24,686 nt of DNA from Auxenochlorella pyrenoidosa (Eukaryota > Chlorophyta > Trebouxiophyceae > Chlorellales > Chlorellaceae). Below the pieces are notes generated by a model. That model ran no database searches, was not told the DNA's origin, and saw only the letters and a list, made by a program, of their open reading frames with translations. The stretch covers positions 1-24,686 of the forward strand of contig KQ482007.1 of NCBI GenBank assembly GCA_001430745.1, written 5' to 3'. The translations under genes were made by a program, and so were the position numbers. This document shows positions 12,001-19,795 of this stretch, piece after piece. Positions within the stretch are counted from its first letter, which is position 1. Every line of letters starts with the position of its first letter.

Positions 12001-12066
12001 AACAAGTCCTACCTCGTCATCGCTGGTGAGCAGGTCTGCCAGGAGGCGGTCTACGTCGCTGGCCAT
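1..12066 (-). CDS. VPS8: VPS8, CORVET complex subunit (3' end uncertain, probably beyond left edge)
   Basis: VPS8 is the Rab5-interacting subunit of CORVET, the tether that brings early endosomes together before fusion. The model starts at the ATG at 12066 and joins 31 exons with consistent phase, giving about 2,069 codons before the uncertain 3' end. Animal and plant VPS8 are shorter (about 1,400-2,000 residues); the excess is mostly a low-complexity N-terminus and Ala/Gln-rich inserts. Support comes from a WD-like stretch ([12 protein letters not shown]), SWQQRL opening the helical region, [11 protein letters not shown] at the start of the Golgi-CORVET domain, LLCQYEP and [12 protein letters not shown] in the C-terminal helical repeats, and [11 protein letters not shown] near the end. 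All align in order with VPS8. Exon coordinates are in the three regional entries below. The gene is head-to-head with the PTH2-like gene. Family assignment is strong; individual splice sites are predictions. Confidence 0.9.
921..1238 (-). other. VPS8 intron between exons 29 and 30 (318 nt)
   Basis: This is the longest intron in the VPS8 model. Transcript-sense GTGGGT opens it and GCGCAG closes it, linking phase 2 to phase 2. It is less GC-rich than the flanking exons and contains in-frame stops. I see no embedded gene or repeat in it. Confidence 0.6.
1981..1982 (-). other. Predicted GC donor of VPS8 intron 26
   Basis: Exon 26 ends ...TGTCTCAG and the intron (1823-1982) begins GCAAGC, fitting the extended AG|GCAAG consensus of GC-AG introns. 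The exon 27 acceptor restores the frame that leads to DPLQQLWFR. No GT donor nearby gives the same phase without losing the MCLR segment. Confidence 0.55.
2732..6870 (-). other. VPS8: VPS8 exons 13-24: helical region and Golgi-CORVET domain
   Basis: Predicted exons: 6870-6317, 6149-6048, 5855-5585, 5400-5338, 5117-5035, 4885-4786, 4636-4566, 4330-4013, 3854-3748, 3453-3304, 3204-2883, 2828-2732. Exon 13 opens with [16 protein letters not shown] and ends [16 protein letters not shown], as in VPS8 before the CORVET domain. Exons 14-15 carry the domain start ([16 protein letters not shown], then [20 protein letters not shown]). An Ala/Glu-rich insert follows, then [20 protein letters not shown]. 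Exon 18 has [20 protein letters not shown]. Exon 23 contains a ten-glutamine run from (CAG)10 on the coding strand at 3006-3035. Phases agree at every junction, which is strong internal support for the chain. Confidence 0.8.
3006..3035 (-). repeat. (CAG)10 microsatellite coding polyglutamine in VPS8
   Basis: Ten uninterrupted CAG codons on the coding strand in VPS8 exon 23 encode ten glutamines after VAIY. Expect length variation between strains. Confidence 0.9.
7016..12066 (-). other. VPS8: VPS8 exons 1-12: disordered N-terminus and beta-propeller
   Basis: Predicted exons in transcript order: 12066-12013, 11892-10615, 10404-10285, 10051-9894, 9735-9575, 9442-9364, 9132-9023, 8844-8642, 8466-8389, 8150-7767, 7601-7404, 7247-7016. 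Exon 2 is 1,278 nt and encodes an Ala/Pro/Glu/Gln-rich, probably disordered segment (about residues 19-444). WD-like blades follow. Examples are [17 protein letters not shown] (exon 4), [12 protein letters not shown] (exon 5), [19 protein letters not shown] (exon 7), [16 protein letters not shown] (exon 9), and [19 protein letters not shown] (exon 11). The exon 12 acceptor is ambiguous: 7247 or 7214 both keep phase. The exon 9 to 10 join skips 238 nt and keeps phase 0. Confidence 0.75.
8995..9009 (-). repeat. G15 run near a VPS8 donor site
   Basis: Fifteen C on the plus strand, i.e. G15 in the transcript, about 13 nt downstream of the exon 7 donor in the intron 8845-9022. Several further G-tracts follow within 40 nt, so the transcribed strand could form a G-quadruplex. 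Confidence 0.85.
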
Positions 12067-12394
12067 TTCTGCACTTTATTCCAGCGCGTCTGCAGGGAGT
12101 GTGCCGCCCCGAAATAATTTCATCAGAAAGCTGAGCCAGATGGCACGACCGACACCCCATTTGCTTGCATTTGGTTGAGCCTAGCTGGTGCCAGCAGTGC
12201 ATCCACTCTTGGTGGGTTCCAATGGATTGGACAAGCGCTGCACCATAAACAATTGAGCGCCGTTGCCGCTTCGAGGCAGGAATATATTCATATCAGCCCT
12301 CCCCAAAGTAGACGCGCCTGCACCCGGCGGGTCTGGCCCCTGTTGGCGTCTCCCTTGCCCCTGAGCAGCAGCATTTGCCGTATCATCAGCAGGG
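12067..12394. promoter_or_regulatory. Bidirectional promoter between VPS8 and the PTH2-like gene
   Basis: These 328 bp separate two divergent start codons (VPS8 at 12066 minus, PTH2-like at 12395 plus). Two AT-rich islands stand out in GC-rich surroundings. One is aaataattt (12112-12120), about 45 bp upstream of the VPS8 start codon. The other is the palindrome gaatatattc (12280-12289) followed by catatc, about 105 bp upstream of the plus-strand ATG and the best TATA-like candidate for that gene. Transcription start sites cannot be seen. No coding sequence is supported. Confidence 0.55.
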
Positions 12395-13653
12395 ATGAGC
12401 GAGCAAGCCGCTCCCGAGTGGGGCTCTTGGAAACTGGTGGCCGCTGCCTCGGGCTCCTTGACGCTCGGCCTGCTGCTGGGGTATAAGTGGGGCCAGAGCA
12501 GCGCAGCGGCAGCATCGAAGAAGCGGAGGGGACCCAAGCTCGTCTACGGGGCTAGGCTGGGCCCAGCTAACGGAGGGGGCGGCAGCGGCAGCGCCGACTC
12601 CACGCCTGCCGCCACGCCCCGTGCCCTCAGCCGGGAGGACAGTGCACACGGCCCCGGGCTGCGCATGGTGCTGCTGATCCGCACGGATGCGGCTCTGGTG
12701 CGTGCCGGCTGTGTTGGGCATGGCCCGCCCCGGGAATCTGCCTGCTGCCCCGCAGGCAGGCACTGAGCGCCTTTGCCAGCCTGCCGCGGCTCCCTGTTCC
12801 TGCCTTGCTAGCACCAGCAGTCGCCTGCAGAGCTCTCAGGAACGGTGTCTATGTGGGACTGCCAACTGCCCATGATTGCCCGCCCACCGTCTACGCTTAG
12901 CAAGGGGCATCCTGCTGGCTGCGCTTGCTGCCTGCCCGCCTGCCTGCGCCGCAGACGCCACGGGAGCTGGCTGAGCAGAGCGCGCGCACTGTGCTGGGCC
13001 TGTTCAAGAAGCAGCACAAGCGGCGCGACCCCAACCTGCGGCCCTGGGAGGAGGGCGGCAGCCGCATCAAGGTGAGTTGGGGCGGGGCAGGGCCGTGGCT
13101 TCCTCAGCCTGTGAGGGGGCGCGGAGGGCTGCGTGCGGGGGCATTGAGGGGTGCCCAGGCGGGGCCCGCGGCACTTGCAAGGTGCCCTGCCTCCTGCCAC
13201 AGTGCAGCGCCAACCATGCAGTTGCCCCCCAGCCCCCTCCCCAACCGCCGCCTTCCCCCCTCCCGCTCCCCTCCCCCGGCCCCCCAGGTGGTGGCAGTCT
13301 CCTCCCAGGAGGACATGCTGGCCAAGCAGGCAGCAGCGCGCGCACAGGCCATCGCCACCCACACCTTTGCAGGGGCGGACCGCGCAAACAAGGTGCGGCA
13401 GCAGGGCGCGGCTCGATGGCAGGGCGCAGCCGCGGACGCTGGCCTGTGCTGCCGCGGCTGGGGAGCTCCGGCCCCCTCTTTGCAAGCTGCTGTGTGGAGA
13501 GGGGGCGGGGCGCGCTTGGTTCAGCATGAGTGCGGGAGCAAGGCGCCGGCCCTCCCTGCTCCTGCTCCCCAGGTGCGGACGGTCATGGCGATAGGTCCCG
13601 CGCCTGCGGAGCAGCTGGACGAGGTGCTGGCGGCGCTGCCCGAGCTGGCGTGA
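12395..13653 (+). CDS. Membrane-anchored PTH2-fold protein, putative pseudoenzyme
   Basis: Four exons: 12395-12697, 12955-13071, 13288-13392, 13573-13653 (TGA), 201 residues, all junctions phase 0. Residues about 10-30 (WKLVAAASGSLTLGLLLGYK) form a hydrophobic anchor, as in vertebrate PTRH2, followed by a basic, Ser/Gly-rich linker. The PTH2 fold begins at RMVLLIRTD. Joining exons 1 and 2 gives RTDAALTPRELAEQSART, which aligns without gaps to the PTH2 segment holding the K-G-K and Q-C-x-H-A motifs. Then come PWEEGGSRIKVVAV, ATHTFAGADRAN and TVMAIGPAPAEQLDEV, the last very close to the PTH2 C-terminus. The family lysine and histidine are replaced (Glu and Arg at those places) and the D-A-G-R-T motif reads GADRA. 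PTH2 normally frees tRNA from stalled peptidyl-tRNA; this copy may lack that activity (inference). Confidence 0.8.
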
Positions 13654-14662
13654 GGCGAGCTGTGGCCGCCAGATGGCAGCCGCTCCCGCCTGGGGTGCTG
13701 GGCGCTGCGTGCCCCTACCATGTCGCTTGCGCTGGTCCCACACAGCCGGCTGGATGGCGCAACCTGCTCCCAGCTCCTGTGCCTTCAGCAGTGGTACTGT
13801 TCTGCCTGCCTGCATAACAACCTGCAAGGTCCACCGGACATGCCCCCGCCGCTCCTTCCGCCTCCCGTTCGTTCTGTTGCATTTTTTCTCTGCTCTTCTC
13901 TTCGCTCGCTTCTCCGCTCAGCCTGCTTTGCCCCTCTGCTTTCCCTTCTTTTCCTTGTTGATTTGTTGACCTGATTGCACCACCGCCTGATGGCACGGCC
14001 TGCTCTGCACTTCAGCCCCTTGTGCTGTGCATCTGCCCCTTGACCATTTATGCTTACTCGCTGTGTTACACTGACGCACAAGTGGTAGACAAACTTGCAT
14101 GCATGCTGCAAAGCGCTGTGTGTGTGTGGTCAGGAACCGAGCGAGGTTTGCCAAGCACAGGTGGAAAGCCACACGGCCTAGCGTGGCAGCCAGACCGACA
14201 CCAAGTAAATGTGACTGAGCCTTTGTGCGTTTGTGACAGGGCAAGCATGTCCAGAGAAACCACGGGTGGGAAGGGTGGGGTCCGCCACAGTGTGCGGCAT
14301 GGTTTGCACTCACATTGCAAGGGTCGAGCAGATGGCAGACATTGGGGCTTGAGTTTCGGGGGGTGATTGCCAAATGTGGCAGGGTCATAGGCGGCGGGGT
14401 CATAGGGATCCCAATCACAGAGAGCAGCCAGTGCCATGCTGCAGAGCAAGGCGCATGCAATGGGCAGCTGCTCGTGACAGATGAGGAGAAGACCCCACGG
14501 GTGACGTTGCCAAATGGGGCAGCACGAAGGGACAAAAGCAGGCGGCAGCGGGTCTGCCAACAAAACATGCAAGTATCATTGGGGCAAAATGAAAACTCAG
14601 TGCTCGGACCGCACTGTGCCGTGGCTTGCGACGTCTTCAGAGCCGGCGGTCCGCCACCAACT
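13654..14662. other. Convergent 3' flanks, no gene supported
   Basis: This stretch of about 1 kb lies between the stop codons of the plus-strand PTH2-like gene (13653) and the minus-strand sulfotransferase (14663). The first part, about 13840-13970, is a long C/T-rich stretch on the plus strand, probably in the PTH2-like 3' UTR. The second part holds two imperfect direct repeats (14367-14382 and 14507-14522). Open frames here have no recognisable protein content and are interrupted on both strands. Confidence 0.6.
14066..14070 (-). terminator. Candidate TGTAA polyadenylation signal for the sulfotransferase
   Basis: The minus strand reads TGTAA here, about 590 nt past the sulfotransferase stop codon. 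TGTAA is the usual poly(A) signal of many chlorophyte algae. The five-base word can occur by chance, and this would imply a rather long 3' UTR. Confidence 0.3.
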
Positions 14663-17600
14663 CTAGTTTGGGAGCACTTGGCACTCGCCCTGGGGCGTGC
14701 ACGCATCAAGGGTGGCCTGCCACTCTGCCTCCCAGGCAGCCAGGAACTCGGCACCATCGGCATAACCGTGCTGCTGCACCATGCTTGCCAGCCTGCAGGG
14801 CCGGGAGGCCGCCGGGAGGACAGCAGGCCTTCGGTGACAGCGCAGCTGCCGAATGTGGTTGGGCTGAGACTCATGGTGAGTCAAGTGGCGGGCAAGCTCG
14901 GCCCCGCTTGCGTGGCAGCATATGTTTGACACCCAACAGGCAGCCACTGCAGACCAGCAGTTGCAACCTAGGCAGGGGCAGCGCCGCCACAGGCCCAATC
15001 GACTGCGCCCCTCACCGCTCTGCATCTGGCCGCACAATTTCGACGAGCTGCTTGTACTGCCAGCGCTTCATGGGCCAGCCTGGGGGCTGCGGGCAGGGCA
15101 GGGAGCAGCATACTGCTTCTCCAACCCTGCGGCACCATACCCTCACCTCCTCATGGTGACCCCTTGTGGCGGCATACCCTTTGCTCCTCATGCTGACCTG
15201 CCAGCACTGATCAGAGCCTGGTCTGCCATGGTGCTCCCCGTAACAGCTAACAACACCAGCAAGCGCCAGCCAGGCCCGCAATGCCCTGCACCCGTGGCCC
15301 CGGCCCTACCTGCTCCCCGTCTGCCAGCTCGCCCATGCGCTGCATGCGCTGCACGCGGGAGTTGTTGTGCCCGATAAAGTCCTCGCCAGCTGGCAGCGCC
15401 GGGTCAACCTCCAAAAAGCTGCAGGGCAGGGCAGGGCAGGGCGGCAGGGCGAGGCCCTCAGAGCGCACGCGGTGGTGCGCGACGCGCTGGCTGGCGGCGG
15501 GCAGGCCGGCCCTGCGCTGCAGCGCTCTGCAGCGCTCTGCGAACGCTGCTCCAGGGCCCCAGGCAGCGCGCGCCGCCGCATGGGCCGGGCCCGGCCGCAG
15601 CCCCCGGGCGCACTCACGTCTTGACGTCGCGCAGCACCTCGCGGCCGTGCGCCTCTGACGTGATGTTTTCGTACTGGATGAGCAGCACCTGCTCCCTGGG
15701 GAAGGCATCCAGCCAGGCCTGCAGGCAGGACAGGGGGGCCGGACAGGGGGTGGGCAGGGATAGGTGGTGGAGGGCAGGGCTGGCGGCGTCGCCCTCCAGT
15801 GCATCGGCCCGTTGCGCTGGGCCAGCGGGCAGCCGGCGGGGCGCCTGGCAGGGGGCCGGCTGTCCAAACCAATGGCTCTGAAAGCCCCCTCCCCAGCCAA
15901 GCCTGTCCAAGATGAGGAAAGCAAGAAGCGCTGTGCCAAGCCGTACCTGGAAGGGTTCTGAGTAGTTGGTGCGCCCGAGCTCCTTCACCATGCAGGGGTA
16001 GATCTGCCGCCTGCAGGGAAGGGAGGGGGGGGGGGGGGGGGGCGATCCAGTGAGGGACTGCAGCCGTGTGAGCAGCAGGGTCCACCACTTGCGAGCAGCA
16101 CCATGTCTGCGGGCCACGCAGGCCCGTGGCTTCAGCGCAGCAGCAGGGAGCAGCGGGGCGGGCTGGGAGGGCGGGGCGGCCGGGGACCCACTTTGCGAGG
16201 CAGCCCTTGGAGTTTTTGTCCAGGTTGTGGGCCAGCATGGAGATGGCACGGCTGATGGGCTCGCGCATGGACGCCACAATCTTAAGCCATGGGAAGTGCT
16301 GCATGCGGGCGGCGGCGGGTGCGAGGGCAGGACGGTCAAGGGCAAGGGCTGCAGGCCACCGCCGGCCCGCAACGGCGCAGCACGCACGTTTGGGGCATCT
16401 CTGCACGCAGATGCCCGGTGGCTGGACTGCCTTGCTGCCGGCCCTGGCCAAGGCCGCTGGTCACAGGCTCATAGAGAGGTGAGCAGAGCGCGTCGACAGC
16501 CGCCTCAGCCGCCCGAAGTGCACGCGGCTGACGCCTGCCGCGGGGCAGAGGGGCAGCGGCGCCGCTCTCACCTCACGGATCCCCTGCGCCAGCAGCTGCC
16601 CGTTGCGGCCGTAGTGGCTGGATGCTTCGGCCCCCGCCGCCATAAGGTTGGCCGACAGCACCTCGCCCAGGCGCAGCGTGCTGTGCAGGTAAAAGTCCTG
16701 GGCCGGCAGCGCGCAGGCGTGCGGCTGGAAGGCACACGTGTCGCTGAAGAACTCGGGCTCCTGCACAACAAAGAAGAGGAAGAAGAACAAGAACAACTTG
16801 GGCTCCTGCAGAGGGGCCGGGCCTGGCCCGGCATGCCGCGCGCAGCAGCAGGGGGGAAGAGGCCGTCGGCCGGGCGCCGCTGCCGGCACCTGCGCCGCTG
16901 CCAGGGGCGGGCCGCGGCAGGCAGGCCCGCCAGCATGTGTTTGGCGCGCCACCGCACGGCAGAAGGCAGACACCACATCGAGCACACAGCAGCGGGAATA
17001 GAGGCGGTGGGCGTGGCAGCCTGCTGTGGGGCCAGCCATGGGCAGCGAGGAAAGAGGCTCAGCGGCCTGGCGCGGACCTTGGAGTGGGTGGCCATCATTT
17101 GGGGGTGGTTGCGCAGGTGGAAGAAAAGCGAGGTGGTGGCGCACTTCTGCGAGGGGGAGGGTGGGGGAGGGGCAGGGCGTGGCGGCACTCAACACGTCGT
17201 TCGGCATGAGCTGGCTCGGCAGTCAATGTCGTTTGGCAGCCAAATGCCGTTGGGCATGAGCTGGCACGGCCCTCGCAAGCGGCAGGCGGGCGCCCCCTGA
17301 CACGGCTGCTGGCGGGGTTCCAGAGCGGGCGGATGTTGCCGGCAGGGCCCGGCACCCTTGCCTGCCAGCCAACGAGGAAGAAGTGGGGGAAGAGGAACTG
17401 GCCCGGGGCTCGCTTCTTCTTGGCCGCCGCCGTCACGCAGGCCAGGTCGTGGCAGCGTGACAGCGCCTTCTGGTAGGGCGAAGGGAACACTGGCTCCTGC
17501 TGCTGCTCCTGCTGCTGCTCCTGCTGCTGGGCAGGCGCGCCCCCTGCCCCCGTCGACTGCTCCCCTGGCTCGCTTGGCTGCTGCTGCACAGGTTCACCCG

Positions 17601-18604
17601 GCTGCTGGGTTGGCCGTGCCTGCGGCGACAGTAGCTCCGGCATGCGCTGCTCGGCGGCTTGCTGCAGGGCCTCGGCGGCTGCGACCTCCTGTGCCGGCCG
17701 AGCGGGGGGATCTTCATGCACCTGCTCATCCGCTGCAGCAGCCAGCGTGCCATACGCTGCAGCGGGCAGCATGTCATCTGCCAGCTGCTCATCTGCTTGG
17801 CTGCCCATCGTATGCGCCGGCTGGCCCGCACCCTGGCCTGCGCCCTGCCCGGCCTGCTGCGCCGCCTGTGCTTGCGGGTCATCTGCGCGCAGTCGGGCCG
17901 CGGCAGCCTCAGAATCCAGCTCCAGGTCGAGCCGCTCGTACCGGCCGCCCCTGCAGGTTGCGAGGGGAGCAGCGGTGAGGCTCGGCGCGCTGCTTTGCCA
18001 CGCTGCCTCGAGCTGCTAGCATGGCTAAGCCGCTGGCTTGCGCCCCTTTGTTCAACTACCACCGTGACCGCCACCCCTGCAGCTATAAATCCTACTGGTC
18101 CTCTGCTGGGTTGGGCGGCGGGCTGCTCACCCTTGGTACTGGCGCTGCCGCTCCTCGGTGATCTGGCGCATGCCACGCAGCCCCGACGCCAATGGGAGCT
18201 GCTCCAGGCTGCTGCCAAACCTGCAGTGAGGGGCAGTGGACAACCCAAACATGCCTGCATGATGCTCCTGCCCCTCAAAAAGACTGCTGGTCTGGGCAAA
18301 CAGCCCCAAACGGATCTCTCTTCTGACCGGCCAGCGCGTGTGGTGGCGCCAGGAGGTGCATGCTGGAGCTCCTTGCCCACTCTTGAGGCCATACTCACTG
18401 TGCAGTGTGGGTGGCCAGCACAACCAGGACCAGCGCCGCCACAGCCAGCACGCCGGAGATGAGGGTACTGGGGGTGAGCGCCCAGCCGCCGCTGCAGGGC
18501 GCGAGTTGGTGCCAGCATGCTCACCGCCTTGGTTGGTGCTTGGTGTGGCTGAGGCATGCCGGCGCAGGCGCTCCGCCACAAAGCGCAATCTGAACAACAA
18601 GCAT
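14663..18604 (-). CDS. Type II membrane sulfotransferase (PAPS-dependent, probably Golgi)
   Basis: Twelve predicted exons: 18604-18525, 18467-18399, 18220-18131, 17950-17362, 17146-17078, 16760-16572, 16298-16192, 16010-15947, 15718-15618, 15418-15310, 15086-15016, 14792-14663 (TAG), about 555 residues with consistent phase. A short N-terminal tail precedes one membrane helix (TLISGVLAVAALVLVVLA, about residues 28-47). A Gln/Glu/Pro-rich stem runs to about residue 265. The catalytic domain has FFLVGWQ joined to KCATTSLFFHL (5'-phosphosulfate loop, about 270-287) and ASMREPISRAISML (3'-phosphate motif, about 371-384). Later come LIQYENI, FIGHNNSRVQRM and a C-terminal AAWEAEWQATLDAC. Such enzymes transfer sulfate from PAPS to glycans in the Golgi lumen; the acceptor here is unknown. 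The first exon and start codon are uncertain. The exon 4 donor is GC. Confidence 0.85.
16025..16042 (+). repeat. 18-base poly-G run in a sulfotransferase intron
   Basis: Eighteen consecutive G on the plus strand. In transcript sense this is C18, inside the pyrimidine tract just before the acceptor of the exon starting at 16010. It is prone to replication slippage and sequencing error. Confidence 0.9.
16761..16807 (-). other. Tandem duplicated splice acceptor ahead of sulfotransferase exon 6
   Basis: Two acceptors 45 nt apart share nearly the same sequence, GCAG|GAGCCC followed by (A/G)AGTT(G/C)TTC. Using the downstream one (exon starts 16760) gives the model above. Using the upstream one (exon starts 16805) adds 15 in-frame residues, EPKLFLFFFLFFVVQ, without a stop. 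The 45-nt block also serves as the pyrimidine tract of the downstream site. Confidence 0.6.
17198..17269. repeat. Imperfect direct repeat in sulfotransferase GC-AG intron
   Basis: Two 22-bp copies, 17198-17219 and 17248-17269, share the core ggcatgagctggc and differ at a few positions. Their starts are 50 bp apart. Between them lies the short inverted repeat tttggc-a-gccaaa (17232-17244). The block sits inside the intron 17147-17361. No function is evident. Confidence 0.6.
17360..17361 (-). other. Predicted GC donor in the PAPS-loop intron of the sulfotransferase
   Basis: Exon 4 ends ...GGCTGGCAG and the intron (17147-17361) begins GCAAGG. Splicing here joins FFLVGWQ directly to KCATTSLF, the spacing expected for the 5'-phosphosulfate loop. 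A GT nine or so bases downstream would insert two residues (Ala-Arg) into the loop, which is less likely. Confidence 0.6.
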
Positions 18605-19795
18605 GCACACAGGCCAACAAGAACCTGCTTGCAGCGGCAGGCTTGGCGCTTCCCAGGCGCACCTCGTCACGCGAGGTCCATAGCTGCCGCTCCCGCGGCG
18701 GCAGGGTATCATGCCCTCGCCGCCACGCTTTGTGCCGCCGTTTCCAGCCCCTCAGCAGCCTTCAGCCAGCTGCTGAGCACCAGCAACTTGTGTGCAGGCA
18801 GGGCTTAGCTGCAAGGGGCACGCAGATACCACAGGCGTTGGGCGGCGGCAGCAAGCGGCAACAGCGGCAGCTTCATGCTTCCTCATGCTCGGCGCAGGCA
18901 CGGCGTTCAGCTTGCCAATTGGGAGCACCAGCCAGCTAAGAAGAGGGGGCAGCTGTAAGAAGAGGAGACAGCAGACGGCAGTCGCGCATCGCGCCCAAAA
19001 CTGGGTCCTCACGCTGCGCAGCCCGCGCTCACAGGCTCTGTAAACTCCAAGTAGGTCCCTTGTAGCGGTGCTTCTCCGCGCGGAGGGCGTCGGGCGCAAC
19101 AACAACCCGCCAACACCCAAAACCCGCAGCCACAGCTGCGCCACTGTCGCTAGAAAGACGGAGGCACCACGAGATTTACACGAGATGTCATGAGAGGCGA
19201 GCACTCAGCGTGGGCTTCATCTGGCGTGTACTGCAGGCTGGGAGATGGCCTTCGCCCCGACCCCATGATCCGCCAAGATGCTTCGCTGACAGTTGCTCTA
19301 CGCACAGGGCGATCTTATCGGCAGAGCAAAGCAGATCTCGCCGTCCCTGCGCCGGCATCGCCCCTTAGCTGCAGCCAGGCCCCCCCGACCCAAGGTGGGC
19401 AAGCGACAGTTCTTTGCTACTGTGCACCTCAGAACATTGCACTTGCCTCGCGCTGCCCTCATGGCGCTGGTCAGATGCTCCATGCAGGCTTGCAGACACA
19501 GTGCACTGCCGTGCATGCTCCAGCAACGTGCATGAGGCCGTGCGCTTGCGATAGCGGGCATAGCTGTCGGCAGGCTGCAGCGCATCTCGCAGACAGAACA
19601 TGCATGAAGGTTCAGCTGCCATGCAGTGTGTGCTCGCGAGTAGCAGCAAGGATACAATATCGGAGAAGGCATGAGGAAATGTGCCAGCGTGGGGGCTTGG
19701 CAAGGAGCTAGTGTCCCGTGGGGGTGACGGGCCGTAGGGTACAAGGCATGTGGGAGAGACAGTCAGTTGCCAGGTAGTTTCATTGTGTTCCGTCA
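18605..19795. other. Intergenic stretch, no supported gene
   Basis: This stretch lies between the tentative sulfotransferase start and the MIS12 stop codon. The right part (about 19176-19795) probably includes the MIS12 3' UTR. The left part is the 5' flank of the sulfotransferase and could hold an extra upstream exon. On the minus strand, 18640-18760 contains frames with moderately coding-like composition, but none joins to the membrane exon more convincingly than the simple start at 18604. A 12-bp perfect palindrome, ctccgcgcggag, lies at 19074-19085. No RNA gene was recognised. Confidence 0.5.
19176..19180 (-). terminator. Candidate TGTAA polyadenylation signal for MIS12
   Basis: TGTAA on the minus strand, about 615 nt past the MIS12 stop codon. 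It fits the common chlorophyte signal but is too short to be convincing alone. Confidence 0.3.

Noticed and set aside
15415..15545. Short tandem units (gggca and gctctgcagc) in a sulfotransferase intron
   Set aside because: Few imperfect copies in GC-rich intron; ordinary simple-sequence drift with no sign of a mobile element.
16050..17300. 416-codon plus-strand open frame
   Set aside because: Antisense to sulfotransferase exons 5-7; low-complexity translation and no recognisable domain. Shadow of high GC.
18752..19204. 150-codon minus-strand frame with a hydrophobic stretch
   Set aside because: Contains a membrane-like segment but has no recognisable family, no supporting splice context and lies in probable UTR or flank. 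It cannot be distinguished from chance.
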